Below, in pieces: positions 1-7,608 of a stretch of 59,021 nt of DNA. This DNA is from Massilia eburnea (lineage in GTDB: Bacteria > Pseudomonadota > Gammaproteobacteria > Burkholderiales > Burkholderiaceae_D), in assembly GCF_009720745.1 (NCBI RefSeq), contig NZ_WNKX01000028.1, positions 1 to 59,021 of the forward strand, written 5' to 3'. Position numbers and translations under genes: made by a program. Every line of letters begins with the position of its first letter. Position 1 is the stretch's first letter. The notes beneath the pieces are model-generated. The model saw only the letters and a list, made by a program, of their open reading frames with translations, was not told the DNA's origin and searched no databases.

Positions 1-306
1 CATTTCGCGCAGGCGCAGGCGGCGCTCAGCGCCACGCTGGCGGCGGCCGCGCGCTGGCTGGAACTGGAGCAGGCGCCGCCGGCCGCCATGGCGCAGCAGG
101 ATTTGCGCGGCGCCATGCAGACGCTGACCGACATGCTGAGACGGCAAGACCTCGACGCCCTGGCGCAGTTCCGCCAGTTGCGCCCGCAATTGGCCAGCGC
201 GCGCGGCGCCGCCGCCGCGGCCCAGCTTGAAACCGCCATAGAAGCGCTGGACTTCGGTACCGCGCTCGACGTCCTGAGTGAGGAAGCATGGAAAGCACCA
301 TCCTGA
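1..306 (+). CDS. C-terminal end of an unknown protein (partial)
   Basis: The reading frame is open from the first base and ends in TGA at 304-306, so only the last 101 residues are visible. They form an Ala/Leu/Gln-rich, apparently all-helical segment without a catalytic motif that I can recognise. The gene overlaps the start of the next gene, a response-regulator diguanylate cyclase, by 19 bases, so the two are probably translationally coupled. A helical C-terminus coupled to a response regulator would fit the tail of a hybrid sensor kinase (for example an Hpt or output helix region), but that is inference from position only. Confidence 0.6.
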   Translation, partial: HFAQAQAALSATLAAAARWLELEQAPPAAMAQQDLRGAMQTLTDMLRRQDLDALAQFRQLRPQLASARGAAAAAQLETAIEALDFGTALDVLSEEAWKAPS

Positions 307-1211
307 TCATCGATGACAACCCCGACACCATCCGCCTGCTCAGCGTCATGCTGCGCCAACAGGCGCGCGTGCTGTTCGCCACCAATGGCATGGCCGGGCT
401 GGAAATCGCCCGCGCCCAGCGTCCCAACCTGATCCTTCTGGACGTGCAGATGAAGAGCATGGACGGCTTTGCCGTGTGCGAGCGCATCATGGCCGACCCC
501 GACCTGCGCCACTGCCCGGTCATCTTCGTCACCGCCAGCGGCGGCGTGGAAAGCGAGATCGCCTGCCTCGATGCCGGCGCCGTGGACTTCATCACCAAGC
601 CGCTGAGCGGGCCGGTGGTGCAGGCGCGCGTGCGCACCCACCTGCGGCTGCAGGCGGCGCTGGCCAGCCTGGACAACCTGGCGCACAAGGACGGACTGAC
701 CGGCCTGCACAACCGCCGCTACTTCGATGAACAGATGGCGCTGGAGATCGCGCGCCACCGGCGCCAGGGCGCGGCGCTGGGCGTGGCGCTGGTCGATGTC
801 GACCACTTCAAGCTGTACAACGACCATTACGGCCACCAGATGGGCGACGAATGCCTGCGCGCCGTGGCGCAGGCGCTGACGCAGTGCACGCGCCGCCCGG
901 GCGAACTGGTGGCGCGCTACGGCGGCGAGGAATTCGTGGTGCTGCTGCCCAATAGCTGCGAGGAGGAAGTGCTGCGCTACGGCGACTGGATCTGCCGCCA
1001 CGTGGCCGCGCTCGCGCTGCCGCACGCCGCGTCGCCGGTGGCGCGCCACGTGACCATCAGCGCCGGCCTGTGCTCGGTGGCGCCGGACATCGAGGACGGC
1101 CCGGCCAGCCTGCTGGAGGCGGCCGACAAGGCGCTGTACGAAGCCAAGCGCTCCGGCCGCAACCGCGCCTGCATCGGCGGCCCGGCGCAGGCTAAGTGCC
1201 TGGCAGGCTGA
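288..1211 (+). CDS. Response regulator with diguanylate cyclase (REC-GGDEF) output
   Basis: A 307-residue cytoplasmic protein. The receiver domain (about 1-125) has the acidic pair D9-D10, phosphoacceptor D52 (LILLDVQM) and the conserved Lys in FITKP. The GGDEF domain (about 140-300) has an intact active-site loop RYGGEEF, so it should make c-di-GMP when phosphorylated. The inhibitory site that is usually RxxD five residues before the loop reads RPGE, so product feedback may be weakened. The ATG follows a GAGGAA-like ribosome site and lies inside the upstream gene, which suggests that the partner sensor is that gene. Its 3' end overlaps the convergent cyclase gene by 20 bases. Confidence 0.93.
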   Translation: MESTILIIDDNPDTIRLLSVMLRQQARVLFATNGMAGLEIARAQRPNLILLDVQMKSMDGFAVCERIMADPDLRHCPVIFVTASGGVESEIACLDAGAVDFITKPLSGPVVQARVRTHLRLQAALASLDNLAHKDGLTGLHNRRYFDEQMALEIARHRRQGAALGVALVDVDHFKLYNDHYGHQMGDECLRAVAQALTQCTRRPGELVARYGGEEFVVLLPNSCEEEVLRYGDWICRHVAALALPHAASPVARHVTISAGLCSVAPDIEDGPASLLEAADKALYEAKRSGRNRACIGGPAQAKCLAG

Positions 1212-2181
1212 TACGGTTACGCCCCATATGCTTGGCGCGGTAGAGCGCCGCGTCGGCGGTGGCCACCAGCTGCGCCGGCTGCTGTTCGTGCGAGGCGATG
1301 GCGGTGGCGGCGCCGATGCTGACGGTGACGAAACGGGCCGGCGCGCCGCGATTGGGCTGGCGCAGCGCTTCGACCCGGCAGCGGATGCGTTCGGCCACGA
1401 TGGCGGCGCCCTTCAGCGACTGGTTGGGCAGGATCACGGCGAATTCCTCGCCGCCGTAGCGCGCCACCAGGTCGTTGGCGCGCATTTCGCTGGCCAGCGC
1501 GGTGGCGATGCGCTTCAGGCAGTCGTCCCCGCCTACATGGCCGTAAGCGTCGTTGTACTGCTTGAAATTATCGACGTCGACCATCAGCAGCGACAAGGGC
1601 TGCGCCTGGCGCAGGGCGCGCTGCCATTCGGCCAGCAGCGTATGGTCGAAGCAGCGCCGGTTGGCCAAGCCGGTCAGGCCGTCGCGCGTGGCCAGTTGCT
1701 CGAGCGCGATCTGGGCCTGCTTTTCTTCGGTCAGGTCGCGCAGCGTCTCCACCACCGCCACCAGCAGGCCGTCGCTGTCGTAGATCGGGCTGGCGTCGGC
1801 CGCCAGGTAGCGGCGGCCGGTGGTGCGCGGCATCTCGCACCAGTTTTCCGCGCACAGCTTGTCGCGCGTGCCGCCCGGGTCGCGCGCCTGGCCGTCATAC
1901 AGGTCGAGGATTTCGCCGGTGCGCCCGGCAATCACCAGGTCGGCCAGGGTAGGGCGCTGCATGGCGTAAAAGGCGCACCAGTGGCCGCTGGTGCCGAGCA
2001 GCTCGGCGGCCGGCACGCCGGTCAGGCGCTCGCAGGCGCGGTTCCAGATGATGACGCGGCCGGCGGCGTCGAGCACGAAGGTGGGAATTACCAGCAGCTC
2101 CATGAGCTTCAGGGCGAAGCCTTGCGGCTGCGCGGCCGTGGATGCGTCCATCAGAGGGGAGATCTTGAGGAGACTATTCAT
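1192..2181 (-). CDS. PAS-domain diguanylate cyclase
   Basis: A 329-residue soluble protein. A PAS fold spans roughly residues 25-150 and includes the typical end segment in which a DLTEEK-like linker leads into the cyclase domain. The GGDEF domain (about 165-325) has the active loop RYGGEEF and a complete RxxD inhibitory site (RAND just before it), so it should be an active, product-inhibited c-di-GMP synthase. The PAS ligand cannot be deduced. The gene runs against the REC-GGDEF gene and their coding ends overlap by 20 bases, an unusual tail-to-tail arrangement for two enzymes with the same activity. Confidence 0.93.
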   Translation of the reverse strand: MNSLLKISPLMDASTAAQPQGFALKLMELLVIPTFVLDAAGRVIIWNRACERLTGVPAAELLGTSGHWCAFYAMQRPTLADLVIAGRTGEILDLYDGQARDPGGTRDKLCAENWCEMPRTTGRRYLAADASPIYDSDGLLVAVVETLRDLTEEKQAQIALEQLATRDGLTGLANRRCFDHTLLAEWQRALRQAQPLSLLMVDVDNFKQYNDAYGHVGGDDCLKRIATALASEMRANDLVARYGGEEFAVILPNQSLKGAAIVAERIRCRVEALRQPNRGAPARFVTVSIGAATAIASHEQQPAQLVATADAALYRAKHMGRNRISLPGT

Positions 2182-2265
2182 TTGGCGGCGTCCTGTTCAC
2201 TGCGTCCGGAACCTGATTGTGCCGCCGCTGCCAGCGCTAAATGTTGACGAAGCGCAAAGCCGTTT

Positions 2266-2288
2266 CGTTTCGTGAAACGCGCTATAAT
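2266..2288 (+). promoter_or_regulatory. queE promoter: TATAAT -10 box with adjacent inverted repeat
   Basis: A perfect TATAAT lies at 2283-2288, 29 bases before the queE GTG codon. Just upstream, CGTTTC-GT-GAAACG (2266-2279) is a perfect 6+2+6 inverted repeat lying between the likely -35 and -10 positions, where a repressor could act. I see no good -35 hexamer at normal spacing. The leader of roughly 20 bases is too short for a preQ1 riboswitch. Confidence 0.5.
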
Positions 2289-2317
2289 GTAGGGTTGCCG
2301 ATCAGTGGATTCACCCC

Positions 2318-2950
2318 GTGACTTATAGCATCAAGGAAATTTTCTACACCCTGCAGGGCGAAGGCGCCCATGCCGGGCGTCCCGCCGTGTTCTGCCGCTT
2401 TGCCGGCTGCAACCTGTGGACTGGCCGCGAACAAGACCGCGCCAGCGCCGTCTGCCAGTTCTGCGATACCGATTTCGTCGGCACGGACGGCGAGCGCGGC
2501 GGCAAGTTCGCCGCGCCGGCCGCGCTGGCGCAGGAAATCGACAGCCTGTGGCCGGCCGGGGCGGGGCACAAGTACGTGGTGTTTACCGGCGGCGAACCGC
2601 TGCTGCAGCTCGATGCGCCGCTGATCGAGGCCATGCATGCGCTGGGCTTTACCATTGCGATTGAAACCAATGGCACCATCGCGGTGCCGCCGGGCGTGGA
2701 CTGGGTCTGCGTCAGCCCGAAGATGGGTTCGCAGCTGGTGGTGCGCAAAGGCAATGAAATCAAGGTCGTGATCCCGCAGAAGGAGCAGGACCTGGCCGCC
2801 TACGAAGGCCTGGATTTCGAGAACTTCTTCGTGCAGCCGATGGACGGCCCGCTGGCGGCCTTCAATACCGCGCTGGCGATCGAAACCTGCAAGCGCAATC
2901 CGAAATGGAAACTGAGCCTGCAAACCCATAAACTGTTGAATATTCCGTAA
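2318..2950 (+). CDS. queE: 7-carboxy-7-deazaguanine synthase QueE
   Basis: A 210-residue radical-SAM enzyme that converts 6-carboxytetrahydropterin to 7-carboxy-7-deazaguanine in queuosine biosynthesis. The N-terminus reads IFYTLQGEG and the cluster-binding loop is CX14CX2C (GCN ... VCQFCDTDF), the variant known from Burkholderia QueE rather than the plain CX3CX2C. The glycine-rich FTGGEPLLQ and IETNGT motifs that bind SAM are intact. The start is GTG and there is no visible Shine-Dalgarno sequence. queD follows directly after the stop codon; queC is not in this window. Confidence 0.96.
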   Translation: MTYSIKEIFYTLQGEGAHAGRPAVFCRFAGCNLWTGREQDRASAVCQFCDTDFVGTDGERGGKFAAPAALAQEIDSLWPAGAGHKYVVFTGGEPLLQLDAPLIEAMHALGFTIAIETNGTIAVPPGVDWVCVSPKMGSQLVVRKGNEIKVVIPQKEQDLAAYEGLDFENFFVQPMDGPLAAFNTALAIETCKRNPKWKLSLQTHKLLNIP

Positions 2951-3394
2951 ATGCTGACTATCACGCGCAAGCTGGAATTCGATGCCGGCCATCGTATTCC
3001 TGACCACAAGAGCCAGTGCCGCAACCTGCACGGCCACCGCTACACCCTGGAAATCACCCTGACCGGCAAGGTGATCGACGCCGAAGGCAATTCCGACAAC
3101 GGCATGATCATGGATTTTTCCGACGTCAAGACCATCGCCAAGGAGCACCTGGTCGACGTCTGGGACCACGCCTTCCTGGTGTATGAAAAGGACGCGTCGG
3201 TGAAGGACTTCCTGGCCTCGCTGCCGAACCACAAGACGGTGGTGATCGACCGCATCCCGACGGTGGAAAACCTGGCCGCCGTGGCCTGGGACATCCTGCA
3301 AGCCGCCTTCCAGGACCGCTACGGCACCGGCCTGCACCTGCACAAGCTGGTGCTGCACGAAACCCCGAACTGCTGGGCTGAAATTGTCGAGTGA
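2951..3394 (+). CDS. queD: 6-carboxy-5,6,7,8-tetrahydropterin synthase QueD
   Basis: A 147-residue T-fold enzyme that makes 6-carboxytetrahydropterin from dihydroneopterin triphosphate, the substrate of QueE. Zinc ligands H14, H27 and H29 and the catalytic Cys23 (SQCRNLHGHRY) are present, as are the WDH motif and the C-terminal ETPNCWAE motif that holds the pterin. The ATG follows the queE stop codon without any gap, so translation is probably coupled. The end overlaps the proposed TTG start of tadA by 11 bases. Confidence 0.96.
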   Translation: MLTITRKLEFDAGHRIPDHKSQCRNLHGHRYTLEITLTGKVIDAEGNSDNGMIMDFSDVKTIAKEHLVDVWDHAFLVYEKDASVKDFLASLPNHKTVVIDRIPTVENLAAVAWDILQAAFQDRYGTGLHLHKLVLHETPNCWAEIVE

Positions 3395-3854
3395 AGCGTA
3401 TATGCGCGAAGCGCTGCTTGAAGCGCGCCGCGCCTGGGCCGAAGGCGAGGTGCCGGTGGGCGCCGTCGTCGTCAAGGACGGGGTGGTGATCGGCCGCGGC
3501 TACAACCAGCCGATCGGCCGCCACGACCCGACCGCCCACGCCGAAATCGTCGCCATGCGCGCCGCCGCCGAAGCGCTGGGCAATTACCGCCTGCCCGGCT
3601 GCGAGCTGTATGTCACGCTCGAGCCTTGCGTGATGTGTTCCGGCGCCATGATGCACGCCCGCCTGGCGCGCATTATTTACGGCGCGAGCGACCCCAAGAC
3701 CGGGGCCTGCGGCTCGGTGGTGAATATCTTCGGGAGCGAACAGCTGAACCACCATGCCGAAGTGGAAGGCGGCCTGCTGGCCGGCGACTGCGGCCAGGTG
3801 CTGAAGGATTTCTTCGCCGAACGCCGGGCTTTGCGCAAAAACAACGTGGCCTAA
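3384..3854 (+). CDS. tadA: tRNA-specific adenosine deaminase TadA
   Basis: A 156-residue zinc deaminase that converts the wobble A34 of tRNA-Arg(ACG) to inosine. The HAE motif (TAHAEIVAMR) and the PCVMC motif supply the zinc ligands and catalytic Glu, and the family length fits. The start is uncertain: TTG at 3384 overlaps queD by 11 bases and gives a normal N-terminus, whereas ATG at 3402 shortens it by six residues. Neither has a strong ribosome site. It sits in a queuosine operon, so two wobble-position tRNA modification activities are expressed together. Confidence 0.95.
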   Translation: MSSEAYMREALLEARRAWAEGEVPVGAVVVKDGVVIGRGYNQPIGRHDPTAHAEIVAMRAAAEALGNYRLPGCELYVTLEPCVMCSGAMMHARLARIIYGASDPKTGACGSVVNIFGSEQLNHHAEVEGGLLAGDCGQVLKDFFAERRALRKNNVA

Positions 3855-3883
3855 GGGCGCGCCACGCCCGGCCGTGGCGGTGC

Positions 3884-3889
3884 TATGCT
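3884..3889 (+). promoter_or_regulatory. Candidate -10 box for a leaderless transcript of the hydrolase gene
   Basis: TATGCT ends five bases before the ATG at 3895 and no ribosome site separates them. This spacing would place the transcription start at or next to the start codon. Three other genes in the window show the same arrangement. Confidence 0.35.
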
Positions 3890-3894
3890 GGGCC

Positions 3895-4791
3895 ATGGCC
3901 AGCGTTGATATAAACGGTATTACCATTAGTTACGAGTGCAGCGGCGACCCGGCCGGGCCGGCCGTGCTGCTGAACATGGGCCTGGCACTGCAACTCATTT
4001 CCTGGCCATATGAATTCGTCGATGGGCTGGTGCAGCGCGGCTACCGCGTCATCCGCTACGACAACCGCGATGCCGGCCTGTCTTCCCAGCTCGACCACCT
4101 CGGGGCGCCGAATCTCTGGCTGGCCTACCTGCGCCACCTGTTCGGCTGGCGCCAGCGCGCGGCCTATACCCTGAACGATATGGCCGGCGACGCGGTCGGC
4201 CTGCTCGATGCATTGGGCGTGGCGGCCGCGCATATCGTTGGCGTATCGATGGGCGGCATGGTGTCGCAGATCCTGGCGGCGCGCTATCCGGCGCGCACCC
4301 TGAGCCTGACCTCCATCATGTCGAGCAGCGGCCGTCCGGGCTTGCCGGGCCCTACGCCGGCTGCGCGCCGCATCCTGCTGCGCCGCACGCCCAGCGCCCA
4401 CCACCGGGCGCGCGTGGTGGAGCAGATGGTCGACACCTTCCGCACGATCGGCAGCCCGGCCTTCCCGATGCCGGAACAGCTGCTGCGCCAGATGGTGGGC
4501 GAAGCCGTCGCCCGCAACGTCAATGGCGACGGCGTGGCGCGCCAGCTGCTGGCGATTGCGGCGTCCGGTGACCGCAGCGCACTGCTGCACGATATCCGCT
4601 GCCCGTCGCTGGTGATCCACGGCGATGCCGATCCGCTGGTGCCCTGCGCTTGCGGCATCGACACGGCGCGCCAGATCCCGGGCGCACGGCTGGAAGTGAT
4701 CGAAGGCATGGGGCATGACATGCCGCCGGCCGTTGTTGGCAGGCTGCTAACCTTGCTCGAACAACACCTGCGGAGTAATATGGCCGGGTGA
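3895..4791 (+). CDS. Alpha/beta hydrolase
   Basis: A 298-residue alpha/beta-hydrolase-fold protein. The nucleophile elbow is GVSMGG, the acid is probably the Asp of HGDADPLVP, and the catalytic His lies in GMGHDMPP close to the C-terminus, so the triad is complete. The YDNRDAGLS segment after strand 4 is typical of the family that includes haloperoxidase-like and enol-lactone hydrolases. The substrate cannot be told. I chose ATG 3895 (MASVDIN) because an upstream GTG at 3874 gives a poor N-terminus. The stop overlaps the GTG start of the next gene by four bases. Confidence 0.9.
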   Translation: MASVDINGITISYECSGDPAGPAVLLNMGLALQLISWPYEFVDGLVQRGYRVIRYDNRDAGLSSQLDHLGAPNLWLAYLRHLFGWRQRAAYTLNDMAGDAVGLLDALGVAAAHIVGVSMGGMVSQILAARYPARTLSLTSIMSSSGRPGLPGPTPAARRILLRRTPSAHHRARVVEQMVDTFRTIGSPAFPMPEQLLRQMVGEAVARNVNGDGVARQLLAIAASGDRSALLHDIRCPSLVIHGDADPLVPCACGIDTARQIPGARLEVIEGMGHDMPPAVVGRLLTLLEQHLRSNMAG

Positions 4792-5690
4792 AAAATATCG
4801 GAATTGCCATCGCCGCTCCCGGCGGCTACGCCCTCGATGACGCCGCGCTGGCACGCGGCATTGCCCGCCTTGAAGCGCAGGGCCACATCGTCCACAACTA
4901 CTACGATGCGGAGCGCAAGTTCCAGCGTTTCGCCGCGAGCGACGACGGCCGCCTGGCGCAGCTCAACGCCGCTGCCGCGGACCCGGCTTGCCAGCTCGTG
5001 GTGATGCTGCGCGGGCAGTACGGCATCAGCCGCATCCTGCCGCGCATCGATTTCCGGGCGATGGCCGACAGCGGCAAGCTGTTTTCGGGCTATAGCGATA
5101 TCACCGCTTTTCATATGGGGCTGTTCCAGGCCACCGGCCGCATCAGCTTTGCCGGGCCCATGATGTGCGATGACTTCATCCGCGAAGAGCCGGTGGAGTA
5201 CACGCTGCAGCAGTTCTGGGACTGCCTGCGCGGGCCGACCCATTCGGTGCGTGGTACGGCGGCCGGCAATCCGGCGCTCGACGTGGCGGGCACGCTGTGG
5301 GGCGGCAACCTGGCGATGGTCAACCATTTGATCGGCACGCCGTACTGGCCGCGGATTGAGGGCGGCATCCTGTTCCTGGAGGATATCGCCGAGCATCCCT
5401 ATCGTATTGAGCGCATGCTGCTGCAGCTGCATTTCGCTGGTGTGCTGGGGCGGCAGAGAGCCATCGTTCTGGGGGACTTCTCCGGCTACCGCTTGTCTCC
5501 TAATGACAATGGCTTTGATTTCGACGCCATGCTGGCCTTCATCCGCGAGACAGTTGGCGTTCCGGTGCTGACTGGACTGCCGTTCGGCCACGTCAAGGAG
5601 CGTTGCACCTTGCCTTTCGGTGCGCAGGCGCACCTGGTTTCGGATGCCGAAGGATTCGAACTCACTGTCAGTGGCTATCCCACCTTGTGA
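4788..5690 (+). CDS. ldcA: Muramoyltetrapeptide (LD-) carboxypeptidase, S66 family
   Basis: A 300-residue S66 peptidase that removes the terminal D-Ala from murein tetrapeptides during cell-wall recycling. Expected signatures are present: GYSD with the nucleophile Ser, GGNLAMV, the Glu-containing ILFLED segment and PFGH near the C-terminus with the catalytic His. There is no signal peptide, as expected for the cytoplasmic enzyme. It starts with GTG inside the stop of the hydrolase gene (GTGA overlap), and its TGA overlaps the next ATG by one base, so it is embedded in the operon. MccF-type immunity proteins share the fold, but nothing here suggests microcin resistance. Confidence 0.9.
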   Translation: MKNIGIAIAAPGGYALDDAALARGIARLEAQGHIVHNYYDAERKFQRFAASDDGRLAQLNAAAADPACQLVVMLRGQYGISRILPRIDFRAMADSGKLFSGYSDITAFHMGLFQATGRISFAGPMMCDDFIREEPVEYTLQQFWDCLRGPTHSVRGTAAGNPALDVAGTLWGGNLAMVNHLIGTPYWPRIEGGILFLEDIAEHPYRIERMLLQLHFAGVLGRQRAIVLGDFSGYRLSPNDNGFDFDAMLAFIRETVGVPVLTGLPFGHVKERCTLPFGAQAHLVSDAEGFELTVSGYPTL

Positions 5691-6985
5691 TGAACGGCGC
5701 GGGGAGCTACTACCGCGCCACCGCTCCCGGCGCGCAATACGCCGCGCTGGCGGGCCGTCATAAGGCTCGTGTCTGCATTATCGGTGCCGGTTTCGCAGGC
5801 CTTGCCACGGCCATGTCGCTCATGGAGCACGGCGAACGGGATGTGGTGCTGCTGGAGGCTGAACGGATCGGCCACGGCGCTTCCGGCCGCAACGGCGGCT
5901 TTGTGTTCGGCGGCTATTCGCTCGATGAACAGGCCTTGCTTGCGACGGTCGGGGTGGAGCAGGGGAGGCGGCTTTACCAGCTGACGCTGGGCGCCGTTGA
6001 GCAGATTCGCCGCCGCATCTCTCAATACTCGATCGATTGCGACGCGACGCATAGCGGCATCTATCTCGCCAACTGGTTCGACGATCCGCGCGCGCTCGAT
6101 GAGCGCCAAACCTTCATGCGCGAACATCTCGGCGTTGAATGGCTGCGTATCCCGCCCGCCGATTTTGCGGACCGTGCGCGCAGCGAGCGCTATTTCGGCG
6201 CGCTGTATGAAGAAAACGCCTTCCACTTTCATCCGCTGAAGTACGCGCAGGGCCTGGCAGGCGCGCTGCAAGCGGGCGGCTTGCGCGTTCACGAAACAAG
6301 CCGCGCGACCGCGATCGAAGCTTTGGTCCGTATCGCCGATGGCGCAGGTGGCGGCGCACGCTGGCGCGTCGCAACGGCGGGCGGGGAGGTGGTTTGCGAC
6401 GAGGTGGTTGTCTGCTGCGGCGGCTACATCGAGCGCCTTTATCCCGCGCTTGCCGGTGCTATTTTGCCAATCGCCACCTATGTCATGGTGACGGAGCCGC
6501 TGGGCGATCGCATGTCCCTGGCACTGGCGACCGAAGCCGCCATCTACGACACCCGCTTCGCGTTCGATTACTACCGCCCATTGCAGGACAGCCGCCTGCT
6601 GTGGGGCGGTCGTATCTCGATTCGTTCCCGCGGCCCGCAAGACGTGGCGCGCTTGCTGTACGAAGACATGCTGAAAGTCTACCCTCAGCTGTCTGGGGCC
6701 AAGGTCGATTACGCCTGGAGTGGCTTGATGAGCTATGGCCGCCATAAAATGCCGCAACTCGGCAAGCTGCCAAATGGCGTCTGGTACGGCATGGGTTTTG
6801 GCGGACACGGAGTCGGCCCCACCTCGCTGGCTGGCGACGTCCTCTCCGCAGCCCTGATGGGCGAATTGAGCAAAGTCGACCAGTTCGCCGCCTGGGGATT
6901 GCCCACCACCGGTGGCCCGGCCGGCCTCCTGGCCGCACAGCTCACTTACTGGTACTACGAGTTGCGGGACTGGATGCGGCAGTAG
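5690..6985 (+). CDS. FAD-dependent amine/amino-acid oxidoreductase (DAO family)
   Basis: A 431-residue flavoprotein. The dinucleotide-binding motif VCIIGAGFAGLATA is near residue 30, followed by the typical GASGRNGGF segment and a C-terminal GFGGHGVGPT flavin loop. The layout resembles gamma-glutamylputrescine oxidase (PuuB) and other DAO-fold amine oxidases, but no puu genes are nearby, so the substrate is unknown. I set the start at the ATG overlapping the stop of the carboxypeptidase gene by one base; further upstream codons only re-read that gene. It is the last gene before the inserted element at 6994. Confidence 0.85.
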   Translation: MNGAGSYYRATAPGAQYAALAGRHKARVCIIGAGFAGLATAMSLMEHGERDVVLLEAERIGHGASGRNGGFVFGGYSLDEQALLATVGVEQGRRLYQLTLGAVEQIRRRISQYSIDCDATHSGIYLANWFDDPRALDERQTFMREHLGVEWLRIPPADFADRARSERYFGALYEENAFHFHPLKYAQGLAGALQAGGLRVHETSRATAIEALVRIADGAGGGARWRVATAGGEVVCDEVVVCCGGYIERLYPALAGAILPIATYVMVTEPLGDRMSLALATEAAIYDTRFAFDYYRPLQDSRLLWGGRISIRSRGPQDVARLLYEDMLKVYPQLSGAKVDYAWSGLMSYGRHKMPQLGKLPNGVWYGMGFGGHGVGPTSLAGDVLSAALMGELSKVDQFAAWGLPTTGGPAGLLAAQLTYWYYELRDWMRQ

Positions 6986-6993
6986 GGGATATA

Positions 6994-7068
6994 TGTCGAT
7001 TTCCCCCAAAAGTCTCCCACGGTCTGAAGCGAACTTTTTTGGTCTCCCTTGAACTTTTTTGGTCTGGT
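6994..7068 (+). repeat. Left terminal inverted repeat
   Basis: This end contains GTCT-type motifs at 7012 and then GGTCT at 7021, 7041 and 7061 with 20-base spacing, two helical turns, as expected for tandem transposase binding sites. GAACTTTTTTGGTCT occurs twice directly (7031-7045 and 7051-7065). Confidence 0.8.
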
Positions 7069-7109
7069 TTAGGTCCAAGTTGGCGCTCAAATTTGAAAGG
7101 ACGAACGCT

Positions 7110-7571
7110 ATGAAACCGTTTCTGTTCAGCTTGCCGGCGTCATTTGAAACCTATCAGGGCCTAGGGAATTTCATGTGCGAGCAGGGCATCAAGCAAGAAA
7201 TGTATGAGCTTGTGGACTCCATTGTCAAAGAATGGATGGAGCGCTTCCTCGATCGACAAGCTCATCAATCAGCCTCGACGCTCGACGGCTATCAGTGGAA
7301 GTGCCTTTTTCTTCCAAATGGAACGACTTTGCGGACAGTCTACAAGCGTAAGAGTTATCTGGCTCATGTGGAAGGGAGTGAGCTTCGTTTTGAGGGGCGG
7401 TGCGTATCGCCAGGACAGTTCGTTGATGAGGTCGCCCATTGTCCCCGAAACGCTTGGCGGACTATATGGTTGCGCTATCCAAATGAGGTCGAATGGAAAC
7501 AGGCGATGACTTTGCGCATGAAAACGACAGATCGGGAGACCAAAAGAGACGCTGGGAGACCAAAAAAGTAG
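7110..7571 (+). CDS. Cargo gene of the inverted-repeat element: RAMA/DUF2924-like small protein
   Basis: A 153-residue soluble protein of unknown function. I chose ATG 7110 because GAAAGGA lies eight bases upstream. The middle (about 55-125) follows the pattern W..LPNGT.LR...K..Y.A.VEG..L.F.GR..SP..F...V....NAW, which resembles the small beta-rich RAMA and DUF2924 domains proposed to read modified DNA; this is a pattern comparison, not a search result. The last 12 residues (RETKRDAGRPKK) are encoded by the right inverted repeat, where one repeat unit is read in two frames to give a basic tail. The base composition is visibly richer in A and T than the flanking genes. It does not resemble IstA or IstB. 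Confidence 0.8.
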   Translation: MKPFLFSLPASFETYQGLGNFMCEQGIKQEMYELVDSIVKEWMERFLDRQAHQSASTLDGYQWKCLFLPNGTTLRTVYKRKSYLAHVEGSELRFEGRCVSPGQFVDEVAHCPRNAWRTIWLRYPNEVEWKQAMTLRMKTTDRETKRDAGRPKK

Positions 7572-7608
7572 CAAAGAGACCGAATCAGACTTTCGGCCCA
7601 AATCGAAA
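7534..7608 (-). repeat. Right terminal inverted repeat
   Basis: Mirror image of the left end, with GGGAGACCAAAA units at 7534 and 7554 and a third AGACC at 7577. The stop codon of the cargo gene (TAG, 7569-7571) lies inside it. Confidence 0.8.

Larger units (their letters stand above)
6994..7608 (+). mobile_element. 615-base insert bounded by long inverted repeats, one cargo gene, no transposase
   Basis: The two ends are inverted copies of each other at constant register: every matching pair of positions sums to 14602. Shared blocks from outside in are TCGATTT (6996-7002 with 7600-7606), AAAGTCT, CGGTCT and a perfect 16-base block ACTTTTTTGGTCTCCC (7033-7048 with 7554-7569). GGTCT occurs at 7021, 7041 and 7061, and AGACC at 7537, 7557 and 7577, both exactly 20 bases apart. 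The left end starts TGT; the right terminal bases (AA instead of CA) have diverged. Repeated internal motifs and a TG terminus resemble IS21-family ends. No istA or istB is present and I see no clear target duplication, so it would be non-autonomous. Confidence 0.75.

Noticed and set aside
2289..2317. preQ1 riboswitch in the queE leader
   Set aside because: The leader after the TATAAT box is only about 20 bases, too short for the aptamer.
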